A stretch of DNA of 64,000 nucleotides from Pseudovirgaria hyperparasitica (GCF_010093815.1 NW_022985550.1:199074-263073); one strand, 5' to 3'. Shown: positions 1 through 13,050, counted from the stretch's first letter. Notes: a model not told the origin generated them from the letters alone. Numbers and translations: made by a program.

Positions 1-1650
1 CGAACGCCTTCCCGGGATTCGCAGAGTCGTCGTAGACGTAGACTACCAGGACCGGGCCGAAGAGTTCTTTCGATAGTAAAGGGTGGTGGGGGTTCTTGGT
101 CTGGTAGATGGTAGGGTGGATGAAGTACCCTTTGCTGCTGTCATACTTTCCGCCGGCCAGAAGCTCGAGCTCGCGGTCATTCTTCGCCTCGTCGATAACG
201 CCGGAAAGTTTCTTGAATGAGCTTTCGTGGATGACGGGACCGATGAAGTTGGTATGGTCTGCGGGGTCTCCTATCTTGAGAGCTTCGGTCTCGGCAACAA
301 GTTTCTGCCTGTACTCTGGCCACACGGATGCAGGGACATAGGCCCGCGAGCAGGCGCTACATTTCTGCCCTTGATACTCGAATGCGCCGCGGACAGTGTT
401 GATTGCGGCGTGCGAGATATCTGCTGATCGATGGATCAGATGGAAGTTCTTCCCTCCTGTCTCGCCAACGATTCTTGGGTAGCCTTGGTACTTCCCCTCT
501 GCTACGCCGCCGGCAATCTTGCCGTATAGAGAGCGGAAGACAGCAGTGCTACCCGTGTAGTGGAGCGCTGCGAACTGGCGATGTTCGAGGACTACTGATG
601 TGACTGTCTCTGCGTCTCCAGGCACGAATTGGATGACATTCGGAGGAAGCCCAGCTTCTAGCAGAATTCTATAGACAAGCCAGTTTGAAGCAATAGCAAA
701 GTCTGAAGGCTTCCAGACTACCACGTTGCCCATCAAAGCTGGGGCTGCTGGGAGATTGCCACCAATGGCAGTGAAATTGAACGGACTGACTGCGTAGACA
801 AAGCCTTCGAGTGGTCTATACTCGACACGACTAAAGTGTTATTAGGTATCGTCAAAAACATTTCTCAAGTCCACTTACTTCCAGATTCCAGGAGCGTTGT
901 GAACTGGTTGCGAAGAGTAGAGCTCCTCGGCATACTTCACGTTGAACCTACAGCCATTAACATGTAGAGCATAGAGACATATTCGGTATCACTATACCGT
1001 AAGAAGTCACAAAGCTCTGCGGCAGAGTCTATCTCTGCCTGCCACGCGTTCTTTCCCTGACCGACCATAGTCGCGGCCATTATGTCGTATCTGTACTTTG
1101 TCGCTACCAGATCAGCCGCCTTGAGAAATATGGCAGCGCGATCTGCAAATGGAAGCGCTTCCCAGGCAGCTTTCGCAGACAGAGCAGCATCAATCGCAGA
1201 CTGTGTTTCTTCTGCTCCAGCACGAGCATATTGGGCGATGACATCGGCGTGAGAGGATGGATTGTGTTGGGTGTTTGTCGAGGAACCTTTGATCTATGAA
1301 TGATTAGCTCTGCGCTTGCTATATAGCTTCAGTCTTCCTCACTTGCTTCCCAGCTATCACCAGAGGTACGTCTAAAGGTGCGTCCTTCTTGAAGCTCTCT
1401 ATCGCGGCGGACAGCTTTTTCTGGTCCGTGGAGCCTTTCTCGTAGTGTTTCTATGTGGTCCTGTTTTAGTCTCAAATCCTAGATTTACCAAGTAGCTTCA
1501 AGATCTCACATTGGGCTCATTGCTTATAGTTGTGACCTTCCAATTCGCGATCGTCGCCATCATTCTCGTGTCTCGTGAGATTGGCATCGATCTGCCCACA
1601 GTCGGGCGACTCAGACGCGCACGGGAAAGTATATTTCTTGGAGCTGCCAT
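1..1650 (-). CDS. PUT2: delta-1-pyrroline-5-carboxylate dehydrogenase, mitochondrial (3' end outside window)
   Basis: NAD-dependent oxidation of glutamate semialdehyde/P5C to glutamate, the second step of proline catabolism in the mitochondrial matrix. Reading the minus strand gives an aldehyde-dehydrogenase protein interrupted by several short introns (near 835-890, 950-1005, 1290-1345, 1450-1500). Visible landmarks are the N-terminal stretch KHYEKGSTDQKKL, the family segment SPFNFTAIGGN, the catalytic-glutamate motif GETGGKNFH, the nucleophile motif GQKCSACSR, and ELFGPVLVVYVYDD at the window edge. The reading frame runs off position 1, so roughly the last fifth of the protein is missing. 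I place the start at the ATG at 1650, which opens an Arg/Ser-rich presequence; an in-frame ATG at 1740 is possible. Family assignment is firm; exact exon borders and start are less so. Confidence 0.93.
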
Positions 1651-2295
1651 ATTGAAGAGCTTTGCAGCGCCAGCAAGATTTCGATAATGCACTGAGTTCA
1701 AAAAGCACAGTTTGTCATTGCACATGGGAGCTGTATTCATTCATATTCCAGGGAGATTCCACAGAGCTCGGTTGGAAGCGGCTTAAGAAAGGTGGAGGTT
1801 TCTCAGGAGGGGCTGCGATGTCGGAATTTTTGCAATTCCACGTGATTGTTTCTATTCTTCGCACGGTGGTCAACTTAATGGAAGAAAGGCAGAATGAGAT
1901 ACTTGGTCGTTGCCCGTAACTTTTTTTGCATGGTCGTATGCGAAAAGCTCATGTCTCACCATTCCATCTGCTAGCGCCCTTCGGAGCCGTACTTCGTTGC
2001 TTGCGGATATGCCTACCGGTATCGATAGAGGCTGAGGATCACAGTGACGTTTGTCGATCAGATACAATAGTATAGACTCCAGAAATTCAGTCCAGTGAAA
2101 GCTGAGTCACACTTGAGAGTTTTTCCCAATAAGCAAGGACGACGGATCTCATAACGGATGGTGATTTTCAATTCTTGGATAGCACCCATGTGATAGGAAA
2201 CCATTGGTATTGTATTTTGAGGTAGCCTTCAACGTGCATACTACAGTGTGCCTCTCTGGTAATGTAGACTCCTGACTCCAGAATAATTAAACTAA
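1651..2295. other. intergenic, promoter side of PUT2 and 3' side of NUG1
   Basis: I see no gene here. Short open frames (for example 1662-1919 and 1870-2067) have no family resemblance and no splice-consistent extension. The stretch should hold the PUT2 promoter and the NUG1 3' UTR. Confidence 0.6.
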
Positions 2296-4080
2296 TCAAG
2301 CCGGTTGTGTATCCATCTCCGCAACTTCAGTAGAAGCATTGTCACCCCATAGTCCGTCAATCTTGAACTCGGCTGCCCATTCTGACACGATCGCCTTTCG
2401 GTCACCTTGGTCAGCACCGTTGGACGACTCGGTTGCATCAGTCTGGACTTTCAATACCGGAGCCTCCGCCCAGCCTTGGATTCGGCCATCTCTCCAATCT
2501 GAAACAACTGTTTGTGCTGCGGCATGTACGTTAGGGACACCGCCCTTTCCAAGTCTACCACGCTTCCTTGCAACCTGGACGAGGAAGTCGGTGGTGACAT
2601 CTCCACCATCAGTCATGAGTGGAGGAAGCTGGTACACGGAAAGAAGATTGTCGAGTAGCTGCTGTGAGGCTGAGAGACGTTTCAGCAGCAGTGTGACTGC
2701 TGGTACGGGATCATCGATAGCTTTGGGAGGAATTGCGTTCAAAAGGATAAGTCGAGCTTGTTCTTCAATCTTTTGAGTCGATGAAGAAGCTGAGCTTGGA
2801 AAAACGATACCAGGAGAGTCGAGTAGCTTCAGTTTGTTGTCAAGTTTCACCTCCCTAAGACTGGTGGTCACACCAGCCTCAGCACCTGTAGGGCACGCAG
2901 CTTTCCGGTGGCCCAGTCTTGATGTGAGGGCATTGATGACTGAAGACTTCCCAACATTGGGGTACCCAATCACACCGACAGAGATAGATCGTTTCAGCTG
3001 CTTAGACTCCGCGAAAGACTTCAGGGCCTTAAATAAGGCTTCCGAGGTGCCTTTGACAGTGAGCTGCTTGTGGTCAAAGGTGCGAGCATTGGGTGCCGGT
3101 CCTGAAGCTCGAAGTGGAAGTGTAGGGAAGTATCTCCGGAGATGCGTTAGCCAGCCCTTCAAAACGTGAGCAGGCACAAGGTCGATTTTGTTCAGAATGA
3201 GAATGAGCCGCTTGTTGCCCCCGTCTGCCGCCATGATAGAGCGTTCAACTTCTTTCGACCGGGTTCCTTCGGGATCTCTTGCGTCAAGAACATAGAGCAC
3301 TACATCTGCAGCGTCCACAACCTCTTTGAATATTTTGTCAAAGGCTTTCCTAGACCCATCTTTCAAAGCCTTTGACAGTGTGATTCCGTTTGCCTTCTCG
3401 TCTACCTCTGTGATTCCGTCCCACTCATTACTACTATCATCCTCATCTTCCTCCATCTCATCATCGCTATCGTTCCCAGTTTTACTGTATTCGGCGGCAC
3501 GAGCTTTGGCCGATGCCAGTAGTGCTGCCATAGGATTTTCGACTACCTGTACATGCGATTAGTATCCAAGTGATATGCGTGTTACCAAATACTTGTTGCA
3601 ATCTACTGACATCTTCCATCGCATCATCGTCCCCAACGTCCAACAACTCAGCATCTGAGTCTCTTTCCTCAACTTGGTCTGTACACTGTTCGGAAACACT
3701 AGATGTCTTTGCTTTCTTTCTTTGTTTCGCTTCAGCTCTGATCTTTTCATTCTCCTCTTCTTTCAGGCGCTTCTTCTCCTCAATCTCTTGTAGAATCTTG
3801 TCTTTGTATGGAAAAAGGTTTGGAATACCAGGATCTTTCTTTAGTTTTGACCGCCATTCCGGATTCTACAGTTGAAAGAGTCAGTACGAGAGTGCGATTC
3901 AGCAAATCTAGGATGCTCCACCTGTTTAGCCTCTTTCTTTTGTTTGCGCTGTTTTGCAGCCGAAGCTTTCTCTATCTTGTGGCGTAATCGCACAGGTACG
4001 CGCTTTGATTTGGGTTCTGAAAGTGTCTGTTAGTCAGGACTCATCCCCGTATGTATTCTATACCTACTGCCGACCTTCAT
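2296..4080 (-). CDS. NUG1: nuclear/nucleolar GTPase Nug1 (nucleostemin family)
   Basis: GTPase needed for maturation and export of pre-60S ribosomal particles (family knowledge). I rebuilt four exons: 4080-4068, 4016-3922, 3865-3593 and 3546-2296, giving 543 residues in consistent phase. The N-terminus is the basic GN3L segment (MKVGKPKSKRVPVRLRHKIE). The GTPase domain is circularly permuted as in YlqF/Nug1 proteins: DARDP, then G4 (NKIDLVP, about residue 245), then G1 P-loop (GYPNVGKSS, about residue 325), then G3 (DSPG). An acidic run (DDEMEEDEDDSSNE) precedes it at about residues 152-167. The first exon is only 13 bases, with donor GTAGGT. It is transcribed divergently from the HAD-phosphatase gene, sharing a 343-bp spacer. 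Confidence 0.95.
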
Positions 4081-4423
4081 GATGCAACGGTGTGTAACGT
4101 GTCTTGAATGTAAGTATATCGTCTCTAGGCGCAAATAAACTCAATCCAGAAATCTCGTATTTTCGGTGGTTGCCAAGATTTTACGATCTTATCGATAATA
4201 ATCCCGAGATTTCCCCGTCATAATCTTATCTAGGTATCCCGTCTAGGTATTCCAAAACCTACGTGCGGATAGCTTGCTGTTTTGGGTCACTTAGCCGCTA
4301 GAACCAGGCCGCCACTGAGGTTGCTTCTTCAGCGTTTTAGGCACATTGTCCTGAGACAGAATACATCAAATTATACTTCAACTACTTTGTTCTACAGACA
4401 CTTCCAATAAACCGCGTTTCATC
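4081..4423. promoter_or_regulatory. divergent promoter region, NUG1 / HAD phosphatase
   Basis: A 343-base spacer between two ATG codons facing away from each other. It must contain both core promoters. I do not recognise specific operator motifs in it. Confidence 0.5.
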
Positions 4424-5355
4424 ATGCGAAACCAAGAAAATCAATCAATCTCTGCTTCAGCAGAAGTTCACTGTTTCAATGGCTTGGTACGCTTGAACTT
4501 TACCGTCAAATCATCTACAATGTGGATCACTCACAGATTCTTGATAGCTATTTGATATGGACGGTACTATCATTGACTCCACAGACGCAATCATACAGGC
4601 ATGGCACAAGTAAGACATGTTCTTCAAATGTTCTTAGTCGCAGTTTTATTTTTCTTGAAAAATCTTGGGCTTTGGCTTACTTCGATAGGATAGGAAAGGA
4701 ACTGGGAGTTGATCCGGACGTCATCCTTGCAACTTCGCACGGCAGGAGGTCTATAGACACGATACGGGAATACGACCCAGAGAAGGCGAACTGGGACTGT
4801 GAGTGATATGACCTTGACTACCGACAAACATCCCCACGTGAGCCTAATAATTCAATCCTTGCAGTTGTCAGTAAGATGGAGGGTCAAATTCCGCGAGAGT
4901 TTGGGTCTGCTGCGGTAGAGGTCCCCGGTAGTCGAGCACTCCTGGATGACCTCGAGAAAGTAGGTGTTCCTTGGGCGATTGTCACATCTGGAACCAGACC
5001 GTTGGTAACAGGCTGGCTCGATGTCATGAAGTTGGCACATCCAAAGTTCCTTGTTGTTGCAGAGGACGTCCAACATGGGAAACCAGATCCAACCTGCTAT
5101 CAGATGGGGGCATCAATGCTCAAGCTGGAGAGAAATGCCCATATCCTGGTACTCGAAGATGCGCCTGCAGGCGTGCGAGCTGGAAAAGCGGCTGGATTCA
5201 AGGTTGTTGCTCTTAACACCACTCACACAATCGAGCAGCTAAAAGAGGCGGGAGCTGACTGGATCGTACATGACATGCGAAGTGTGACGATGAAGGAGTG
5301 GGACAAGGACTCAGGCACGGTGAAGATACAGATAGCCAATTCGGTGATCGTTTGA
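4424..5355 (+). CDS. HAD-superfamily sugar/glycerol-phosphate phosphatase (GPP1-like)
   Basis: Likely cytosolic phosphatase acting on glycerol 3-phosphate or a 2-deoxyhexose 6-phosphate, as in yeast Gpp1/Dog1. Four exons (4424-4486, 4548-4609, 4689-4798, 4865-5355) join in phase to 241 residues, close to the roughly 250 of yeast Gpp1. HAD motifs are complete: motif I FDMDGT with nucleophile Asp24 and acid/base Asp26, motif II VTSGT, motif III lysine in HGKPDP, motif IV LEDAPAG. A C1-type cap lies between motifs I and II. The start was chosen because the small first exon brings FNGLL directly before motif I. Substrate cannot be decided from sequence; glycerol-phosphatase is inference. Confidence 0.88.
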
Positions 5356-8300
5356 TTATTTGAACCATTTTTCGTCCAAGGAGTACTTGTGAGATACGGT
5401 GTGGTAAAAGCTTAAGCAGTCATTGGATACGGACACCACAGGCGCCTCGCGCATCGAGGGGAAGGTTACATTGCATCAAGCGGAATTGAACGGGGGCGGA
5501 ATTGAACGTGGACGGATAGACCAAAATAGGGTCATTCTAGAATAAACTCCGAAGACCGAGTCCCGACGTCATCTTAATTCGGGTCTTCAGACGACCACTC
5601 TCCTGTCTGGAGCAAATAGGAGGTGAGCTACGAAACATTATACCCAACATAATTCTTCGCCGCCGAATCGTGGATCATGAAGGTGTCGACAACTTACGCT
5701 GGCCTAGTTGAGTGAGACAAGACTAGACCAGACGTCCACCTTATCATACTACTGTGCGAGCCCTGGCCCATCAGCAACAAAGAAGTAATGCGTTGTTCAT
5801 ATCATGGCCAGGAACAAGATCCAGGGATCTCGGGTTGTGTCGCACGTCTTTGTCATCCCGGGACCCGCTACACAGACGAATAATGAAGGCTCTACAGTTC
5901 TCGCTAAGAGAGGTACCGAGGCCGAGCTTTGTCTTTTATGGGTCAGTGCCACTATGCGAACAAAACTGTAACGCAGTCAATCTACAGTACAGAGAAATCA
6001 TCGTAGTAAAAGATGGGACGCGATGCAAATGAAGATCATATTGTCATGGCGCATTTCTACCGGGCACAGATTGCGAGACGGAAACACTGGCGAATGCTGT
6101 CAGTAATCTTTCTTTCCCTGCACGGCACATTGCCTTCTGATCAGATGCCGACACGTTCAATATGGGTACCACGGCGCACAAAGTGGAAGGATTCTGCTCA
6201 CGAAGGTGAGGGTGCTGGCGGTTGCTCTCGCACCACGATTCACCGCAGATGTATAATAGAGCAGACGAGCATGTCGAAAACCATCGACGAGTGGCCAACT
6301 TTTGCAAGTCCGTACAGCATGAGCGTGGCCGCCACCAAGCCGACCGAACGGTCCATAAGACCAATGCAAGTCTGTAGAGCCCTGGAAATCGTGAGTCGTG
6401 GAGGCTCACTTTGTGCAGCTCGCTCTTGGCTCCAACAGGCGACTGGCGGCGACCGCGTTCATAGTGGGTCGGCGAACAGAACTGTTGCTAGGTGAGAAAG
6501 GTTCGAAGGCTACATGCTCTACAATGTATATGTCGTCGACTCGGTGACGGCAGCTATTTCGGAGCATTCCTCCCCTTTCCACACCCAATCTTTTGGAAAT
6601 GAGATCTTATTAACGATCTACTATCAACATATCATAACAGATCGCCTTTTCTCGTGAGTCGCACTGTGAAGGCTACGAGGCGATCAGCCGCCTGGACCAC
6701 GTCGCACGCCGGATGTGACATCCCAAAGATCCCATCTGCCAGTGCCCCCTGGACCCTCGCTGTGCTTGAGAGCAAGTGCCCTTGCGCGGCCCGCTGTCGC
6801 TCTGGCGAGTCTGGGGACTTTCGTCAGAGATGGTTCGGCTTTCTTATCGCACCTAAGCCCGGCCGAGGAATGGTGAGTGTGACCGTACCACAATACCCTG
6901 GATGCTGCATGTGGCGGCAGGGTTCACCGCGGCGGGAAAGCGACATCATTTGGGAGGTTCTGAGCGCATTTACACGGAGGCGAGCGATCGGCACTTATCT
7001 GTACATGTTGTGAGGAAGCACCCATCACTCACGATGATGTGCCTTGCGAGCAGCATGCACTCTTTCAACAAGTGTGGTGTGCAACGACACAAGTGCGACA
7101 GGCACATGGAAGTCAATCATGACTAGAGCCATGCGAATCAAGTTTAAATTTGGCACAAGCGAACGACGCTCCTCCAGTGTGTGTCCATCGCCTGGCGGTG
7201 GCCCAAAACACAGCCAATCGTCACTCTCGCAGCCTTCTTCTCGACCGTTCCCGCGAACACCTTCCTGGTGACCTGCTGCACAACCTCTGCAGACTGCTGC
7301 ATGGTTAGGCCAAAACTCGCGCTGCACGAGGTCGCTTTAAGCTGCCCGTTCCCCACTAGTGATAGTAGAAGACTGCCAACTGAACGCTCTGGACTCCTGC
7401 GTACATGATACCAGGTGAGGGAATAGAAGGCGTCGCTGAGAAAGCTTACAGTGTTCGACAGCCTCCGATGGAAGACAGCGCGCGCCGGGAGCTATAAGAT
7501 TGGACTCTTACTGTTACGCCGTCAGCAGGAAAAGCCAACGTTACATGTTCAACAGCCAGGATCCATCATCATTCTTGCGGATCACGGCCTTTGTAGAACG
7601 TAGACCGCGAGGACCGTCGTGGCCGAACCTGTGTGTGTTGACGAACTGGAATCTGGACAGTTGAGGAGAGGATTTCCATGGACGAACAGCGAGTGACAGA
7701 GTGTGATAGTGTGATGGTGCGATAGGAAGGCCTGATACCAGACGTCTCGGCTGTATCTTTGCCTGTATACGAATAGGTTTCTTGGTCGTTTCAGGCACTT
7801 GCGTGGTGTAGAAGATGTACAGTAATACTGTAGGTGAGAATGAATTGCCCACGGGGGGGAGATGGTCGCATTGCCTCCACCCTCTCTACCCTCCACCCTC
7901 CACCAAAATCCCCCCCGAATGGCCAGTCCAAGCAGCCCAAACAGCGCAGCAGGAGGGCATCTTAGCTGATGTGTGTCCCGATGAATATCCTCCCGCGCAG
8001 TAAGAATCAAAAAAATCCGCTGCGCCTCCTCCTCGCCTTCTTCTTTTCCCCATCTCCACCGCGCTCTCCTGATCTGATCCTCACACCTCGACATCGTCGT
8101 CGCTTCGTGCTCTCTCCTCGTCCTTTCGCTATCCACGCCTACACCACTGGGCACACATTCGCTTTCTACATTCTCACTTTTTGTCGTCCACGCTCTAGTT
8201 CCACCTTAATATAATAATCTCGTCGCTCGCTCGTCCGCCGTGTTTGTAACAGACCCTCCAAACTACCACCACCTTCGCTAGAATAGCACCTACACTTCAT

Positions 8301-8458
8301 CCGCACCGCCCCCAGCTCGCCAAATCCGTCTCTCTTGCGACGATATCGCTGCAATATTCCCATCTTTGTACGCGCGCTTGCCCTTGATAGTACACACTCG
8401 GTCCAAGCCATTTCTGGGAGACACGCTCGTGCACTGAGCAACTGTACGACCGACGTGC
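5356..8458. other. 3.1-kb intergenic region upstream of the homeobox gene
   Basis: I see no convincing gene. Open frames of 60-190 codons occur on both strands (for example 6013-6495 plus, 7582-8154 minus) but none has a recognisable domain or coherent splice structure. The last 600 bases (about 7860-8458) are pyrimidine-rich with repeated CCTCC/CTCC tracts, typical of a fungal promoter and long 5' leader. A short direct duplication (GGCGGAATTGAACG, about 5478-5507) lies near the left end. A long regulatory region is common for developmental regulators in filamentous fungi, and that is my reading of it. Confidence 0.5.
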
Positions 8459-10861
8459 ATGGACAATCACCACTCCGGTATCAAGCCGAGCCCTGTCCGA
8501 CACTCGCCTGCCGATTCTCTCAACTCCCTCCGAGCATTTACAGGTCCTCCGTTGAGACCTGCACAGCAATCGTCTGCGATGATGCAGAGTATGCACAATC
8601 GTACCGGGTCTCACCCCGTTGCGGATGTCAAACCGCGTCTTACCAAAGAGCAGCATGACATACTGGAATCTCATTTCCGCACTCAACACAAGCCAACCAC
8701 AAACGTAAAAAAGAATTTTGCGGAAAACTTGGGAGTACCATTGGACAAGATCAACGTACGGATGTGAAAACCTGCCCAAGACGAAAGCTAATGTTTGCAG
8801 AACTGGTTTCAAAACCGCCGTGCTAAAGTGAAACAAGATGCGAAAAAGTTGCAGAATCAGCAGATGATGTACCAAGCAAATCTCCAGAGCTATGGCATAC
8901 AGCAACATCAGCAACAACCTCCGCAGCTTCAACACCAGCAGCCGCAGCACCAGCATCACATGTCGGCACCTAACGCCTCTTCATACTATTCTACCAATTC
9001 TAGCGTAAGCCCTGCGACGCATCCATCCGACAACGGGCAACCAAGCCTAGATGGACTTAATGCACAGTTCAATCTTCAGTCAGACTACGGCGCAGCGGGT
9101 CTGACGTCCATATCTGAATCATCACAAAATCGATCCTCGTCTTACAACGCAGTCATCCAGTCCCTGATCAATGCAGGTTATCCTATGGACATGACGCAGC
9201 AACAGAATCAATTTGACTTTGATAACGGCACGAATAGTAGTTTTGGCTCAAATGTTTCTGGCAACGGTCAATTCCTTTCTTCATTGGCCATACCGTCTAG
9301 TGGCTTTGGGAACTCCCTTGATTTCTCTGCCTTCACGCCGGGGTCTACAGCAATGCAAGCTGGGGATAGTCTCGGATCCGCATCTACGCAGTTCACCCCA
9401 GCCACTCAGTCTTCTCTAGGTGTTCACCCTTCTGGGTCGGTTACCTCCCTCCAGTTTTTCGACGATAACTCAGATGGTGGTGAAGCATTCGATCCAAACT
9501 TTAACGCCTTTCCGCATGGGATGCCTCATCGTCATGCTGCTTCTACATCCCAAATATCTCTGCCTTTTAATGGATCTCACTTCAATAACCCTGGATTATA
9601 TCAGCAGAACAACAATTCTAGCCAAGTGATCATATCAACTCCGGACCAGTACGATCCAATGGGGGCATTTGGTGACCTGGAGCCCCCAAACCCCCCATTT
9701 GCATTCGAAGGATTCTCTCGTCGCAGTTCCTCGACGTCAAATCTTGCGGAGTCTATGCAAACTGTGGGTATTGATTCGCGCTCGCCTAGCGAAAGTGGTA
9801 GCTTCAAACAAGCAATGCCACCGGCTAGCATCGCAGCACGTAGACAACGTCGCCCTGCACCTCTGGGCGCATCTGCAACTAGGAGCGCATCTTACACTCC
9901 AGGAATGCCAGGTTCGCCTAGCAACGCGTCCCAAACAAGTCTCAATGCAGAACAAAATCTCCGTCGCATCCGATCATCACAAGGCATGAATGCCGGGCGT
10001 GTCCAGAAAAACTCCACAGGATCGGCGCAACACTCACCAATCACATTTGCCTTCAATGCAGCAATAAATTCGCCCAAATTTGCGCGCGAGCTTGCCAGTG
10101 CCGTGAGCACGCCTGGAGGCAACGGAAATTTTGCTCCACCGACACCACAGACACCCAACGAGGGTGCGAGGTTCCCGTCATGGCAAACAAGCGGAGAGAT
10201 CAAACCTCAACCCTCGTTTGCCGACACGAGTAGTCCTCCTGATAGTTTGGGTATCAATTTCTCTGCCGAGTCATCATCCGAACCATATCCACGCCAGTCG
10301 GATGTGAAAGGCGCATCGCCGAGTGTACCTACAGAAGAAGCACAGCAAAACCAACGCAGCCTTCCAAACGTTTCCTCAAACCGCGATACACCACCGCAAT
10401 CAGCTCCTCCCACTCAGCAAAGCTTTTCACAAGGCGTTTTCGTCTCGCAGACACAGACTACGAATGACTTCCTGGCTCCGGATGATTTCTCTTTGCACAA
10501 CATGCGTCGACCATCTCTTCCCGAAAGTGTGTCGCATAACCCTCATTTGGGCAACCCGATGCAGCACTTCGGATTGACCAATTTCAATTCTGGCGGTCCT
10601 CAATCGATGGGCTATCCTGTGCAATACGGCAATGTTAGTACATTCAATATGCCTATGTACTCGATGGATTCTGCGCCATCGATGACATCCGCCCCAGCTC
10701 CAACACAAACCTCCCCAGACTCTTCCGATTTCCTGGTTGTCCACGAATACGCACCACCGAACTCCTCCGGGAAGTCAAACGAATCTCGACGAATGCAGGA
10801 GCAGCCAAAGCAATTCGTTTTTGCAAACGCAGGACCTAATGACTTCCAAGGCCCCTCGTGA
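8459..10861 (+). CDS. homeodomain transcription factor, probably Htf1/Hox2-type conidiation regulator
   Basis: Nuclear DNA-binding regulator. Two exons (8459-8755, 8801-10861; 45-base intron inside the homeodomain) give 785 residues. The homeodomain spans about residues 58-117: helices 1-2 include RLTKEQHDILESHF and NFAENLGVPLDKIN, and the recognition helix reads NWFQNRRAKVKQD, with the invariant Trp101, Phe102, Asn104 and Arg106. After it come a Gln/His-rich tract (about 135-165) and a long low-complexity Ser/Pro/Asn/Gln region with no second domain, as expected for an activation region. The domain type resembles the Magnaporthe/Fusarium factor needed for conidia formation (family memory; orthology not tested). 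Start at 8459 is an ATG in frame just before the homeodomain exon. The very long spacer upstream fits a developmentally regulated gene. Confidence 0.9.
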
Positions 10862-12967
10862 TCATCTGGTATGTCGGAAGAGCTCTAGGTGCGATACGGC
10901 AAGGACAAGGACAAGGCCATGTACCTTTTTCCGATTATTCACGCATTGCCTTAGATGTTGCAAATTGGCCACTCCGGAGCCAGAAAAACAGGCGCCAGGT
11001 GGCAGACCCGTCATTCTACGGTCCGTTCATTTTATGTCATGATGGCTTAAGCGTCGGCGTTCTGCATACACAAATCAGCAATCATGGTTGACAGACCTAT
11101 GAACTCAATTCCGCGGATATATTCTTTGTACTTGGGGTCCTTCGAATGGCCGACACGTATCATAATGTTAATCTACTCCGCGACAACTCTTTCTTTAGGA
11201 ACAGAGGATGCCCGGAAATTCGCATGCGCGAATCCTTTTCTTTTGGGGGGACCGTTATAGTGCAATTTGGCACTACATGGATTGTCTATCATATGTTCTT
11301 GGACCTGAGCAGTTATTCTTTTCATGGCTTGAACGACTCTTCTTGATGTGTGCGATGGGATGGTCTGAGATTTGCATGAATTGGGTAGCGTAATGTTCAG
11401 CGTAGCGATCTGGGTTGATTTGACGAATACTGATGGCCTGGTGTGAAGGGAATGTTGGAGGAACAATATAGGATTTCAAAGTCCATGGATTGGCGTTGTC
11501 TGATATCGAGTGTTTTGTCTGAGTAATGAGTTACCGGAGATTGAGGTTCCAAAATAGCGCTGTCCAGGAAGGGAAGCTGTCAAGAGGAAGATCTGAATAC
11601 GCATATTATGAAAATCCATTTTGAAGCAAAACCTAGCCAGATGTTGAGGGGGCGCACTGCAACACTCTTATAATACCAACTCCGCAGACGTTACGCGTCT
11701 AGTCCTAAAATCCCGCTATCAATAAATTCTCCTAGCCAGATGCAATAAAGCCTAGCCAATAACGCAATGCAACCTACTACAGTGCTGGTCGCAAAACCAA
11801 AATCAATACTTCTTAATGCGTCTGTCAGGAGCTCAGGACCGCCACTCAAACATCCGCTTGATTCGAGACACTTTCACTAGATCAGAGCACGAGTAAGGAT
11901 TGCCTTGGTCTCTCTAGCCGTAAGGTTGGTTGGGGAGTGTAATAATGAGTGGGGGAAAGGGTTAATTAGAATTTAGCGGCATTCCTCCCTCGTTCCTCTG
12001 GCGAGTTTGGCTTTGGGCTGGGCTGGGCTTGCTGGCCCACGCGAAGAATGGCGGGCAGGCTTGCGATGCAGCTGCCCCCAGCGGCCTTTGGGGGGATCGA
12101 TCATCCCTAACGGGTAACACAGGATCGGCAAAACGGACGGAACAGACGGTTTGGTGTTGGCGGGGAGTGGGGCTAGGTACGGATGAGGATGTATCGATTT
12201 GGCCATCCAATATATTGACCGTGAGTGGGCGGGCGGGCTTGAGTGACGTGTCCAGGAGGGGTAATAGTAATAAGTAGTAAGTACAAGTAGAGACCTGAGC
12301 GAGGAGATATGAGGATCCACAGTTCGAACACATACTGTTGTTGTTTAGAGTTGCAAAGTTTTGACTTTATGAGGCATCTAATAGCTTGTTGTCCTGTTAG
12401 AGTATTATGATGTGGACATCTTAATTATGATGATGGACATGGCTGCCCAGATCGGATTGGATATTTTACTGCATTCAACACTTTGATCGAATACGAGAGT
12501 CAATTGCACGATCGCTCTGCTTTTTACTACGGTGGGATTGCGATATCATAAGCCTTTGAACTTCTCGGCAAGGAGAAGCCACGCAGGAGGTCTCGACTTG
12601 CGAGATACGAGGTCCACGAAGCGCCTTGTTTGATCCTTATTAACAATGCTCGGAATGCAAAAATACAGAGCGCAGTGCCCGTTAGCATAACACTCCTATT
12701 AATTACTGTCAGCGTCCTCCCGAAACAATATTCTCAATAGGCCTCAAGATACTACCAGAGTCGGATGCGTACATGGATCCATATACAACTCATCGACCCA
12801 CTACAGAAATCTCCTCTTATCCGCTGGCTTTCGCCTCTGCAGACAGACTTTGCATGCCAAGAAGCGATCGCGTGTCGTCTCCACTCAGCTTCCTCCTCAT
12901 GCAGCAAGTCTAACTTAAAAAACTGTTGAGAGGCGCAAATAAATAATCAGGCCAAAAAACAAAACGA
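10862..12967. other. intergenic, downstream of the homeobox gene
   Basis: No supportable gene. The stretch at about 11640-11780 is somewhat AT-rich. Around 12000-12200 is a GC-rich patch with GGGCT repeats and overlapping open frames on both strands (11962-12333 minus, 12029-12277 plus) that look like chance. The right end abuts the tRNA terminator. Confidence 0.5.
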
Positions 12968-13050
12968 TGCATCGACCGGGAATCGAACCCGGGTCGAGTC
13001 GATTCCAATGTGACTGGCAACGACTCAGTATACCACTAACCCACCAATGC
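12968..13050 (-). tRNA. tRNA-Gly (anticodon GCC) with a 12-nt intron
   Basis: Reading the minus strand from 13050, a full cloverleaf forms: acceptor GCATTGG paired with TCGATGC (two G-U pairs), D-arm with AGTGGTA loop (B-box partner intact), anticodon stem AGTCG/CGACT, loop TTGCCA..T with anticodon GCC, T-arm CCGGG TTCGATT CCCGG, discriminator A. The anticodon loop is interrupted after position 37 by 12 bases (13014-13003), the canonical site for a nuclear tRNA intron. The mature length would be 71 nt. A T-run following 12968 on the minus strand is a fitting RNA polymerase III terminator. Confidence 0.93.
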
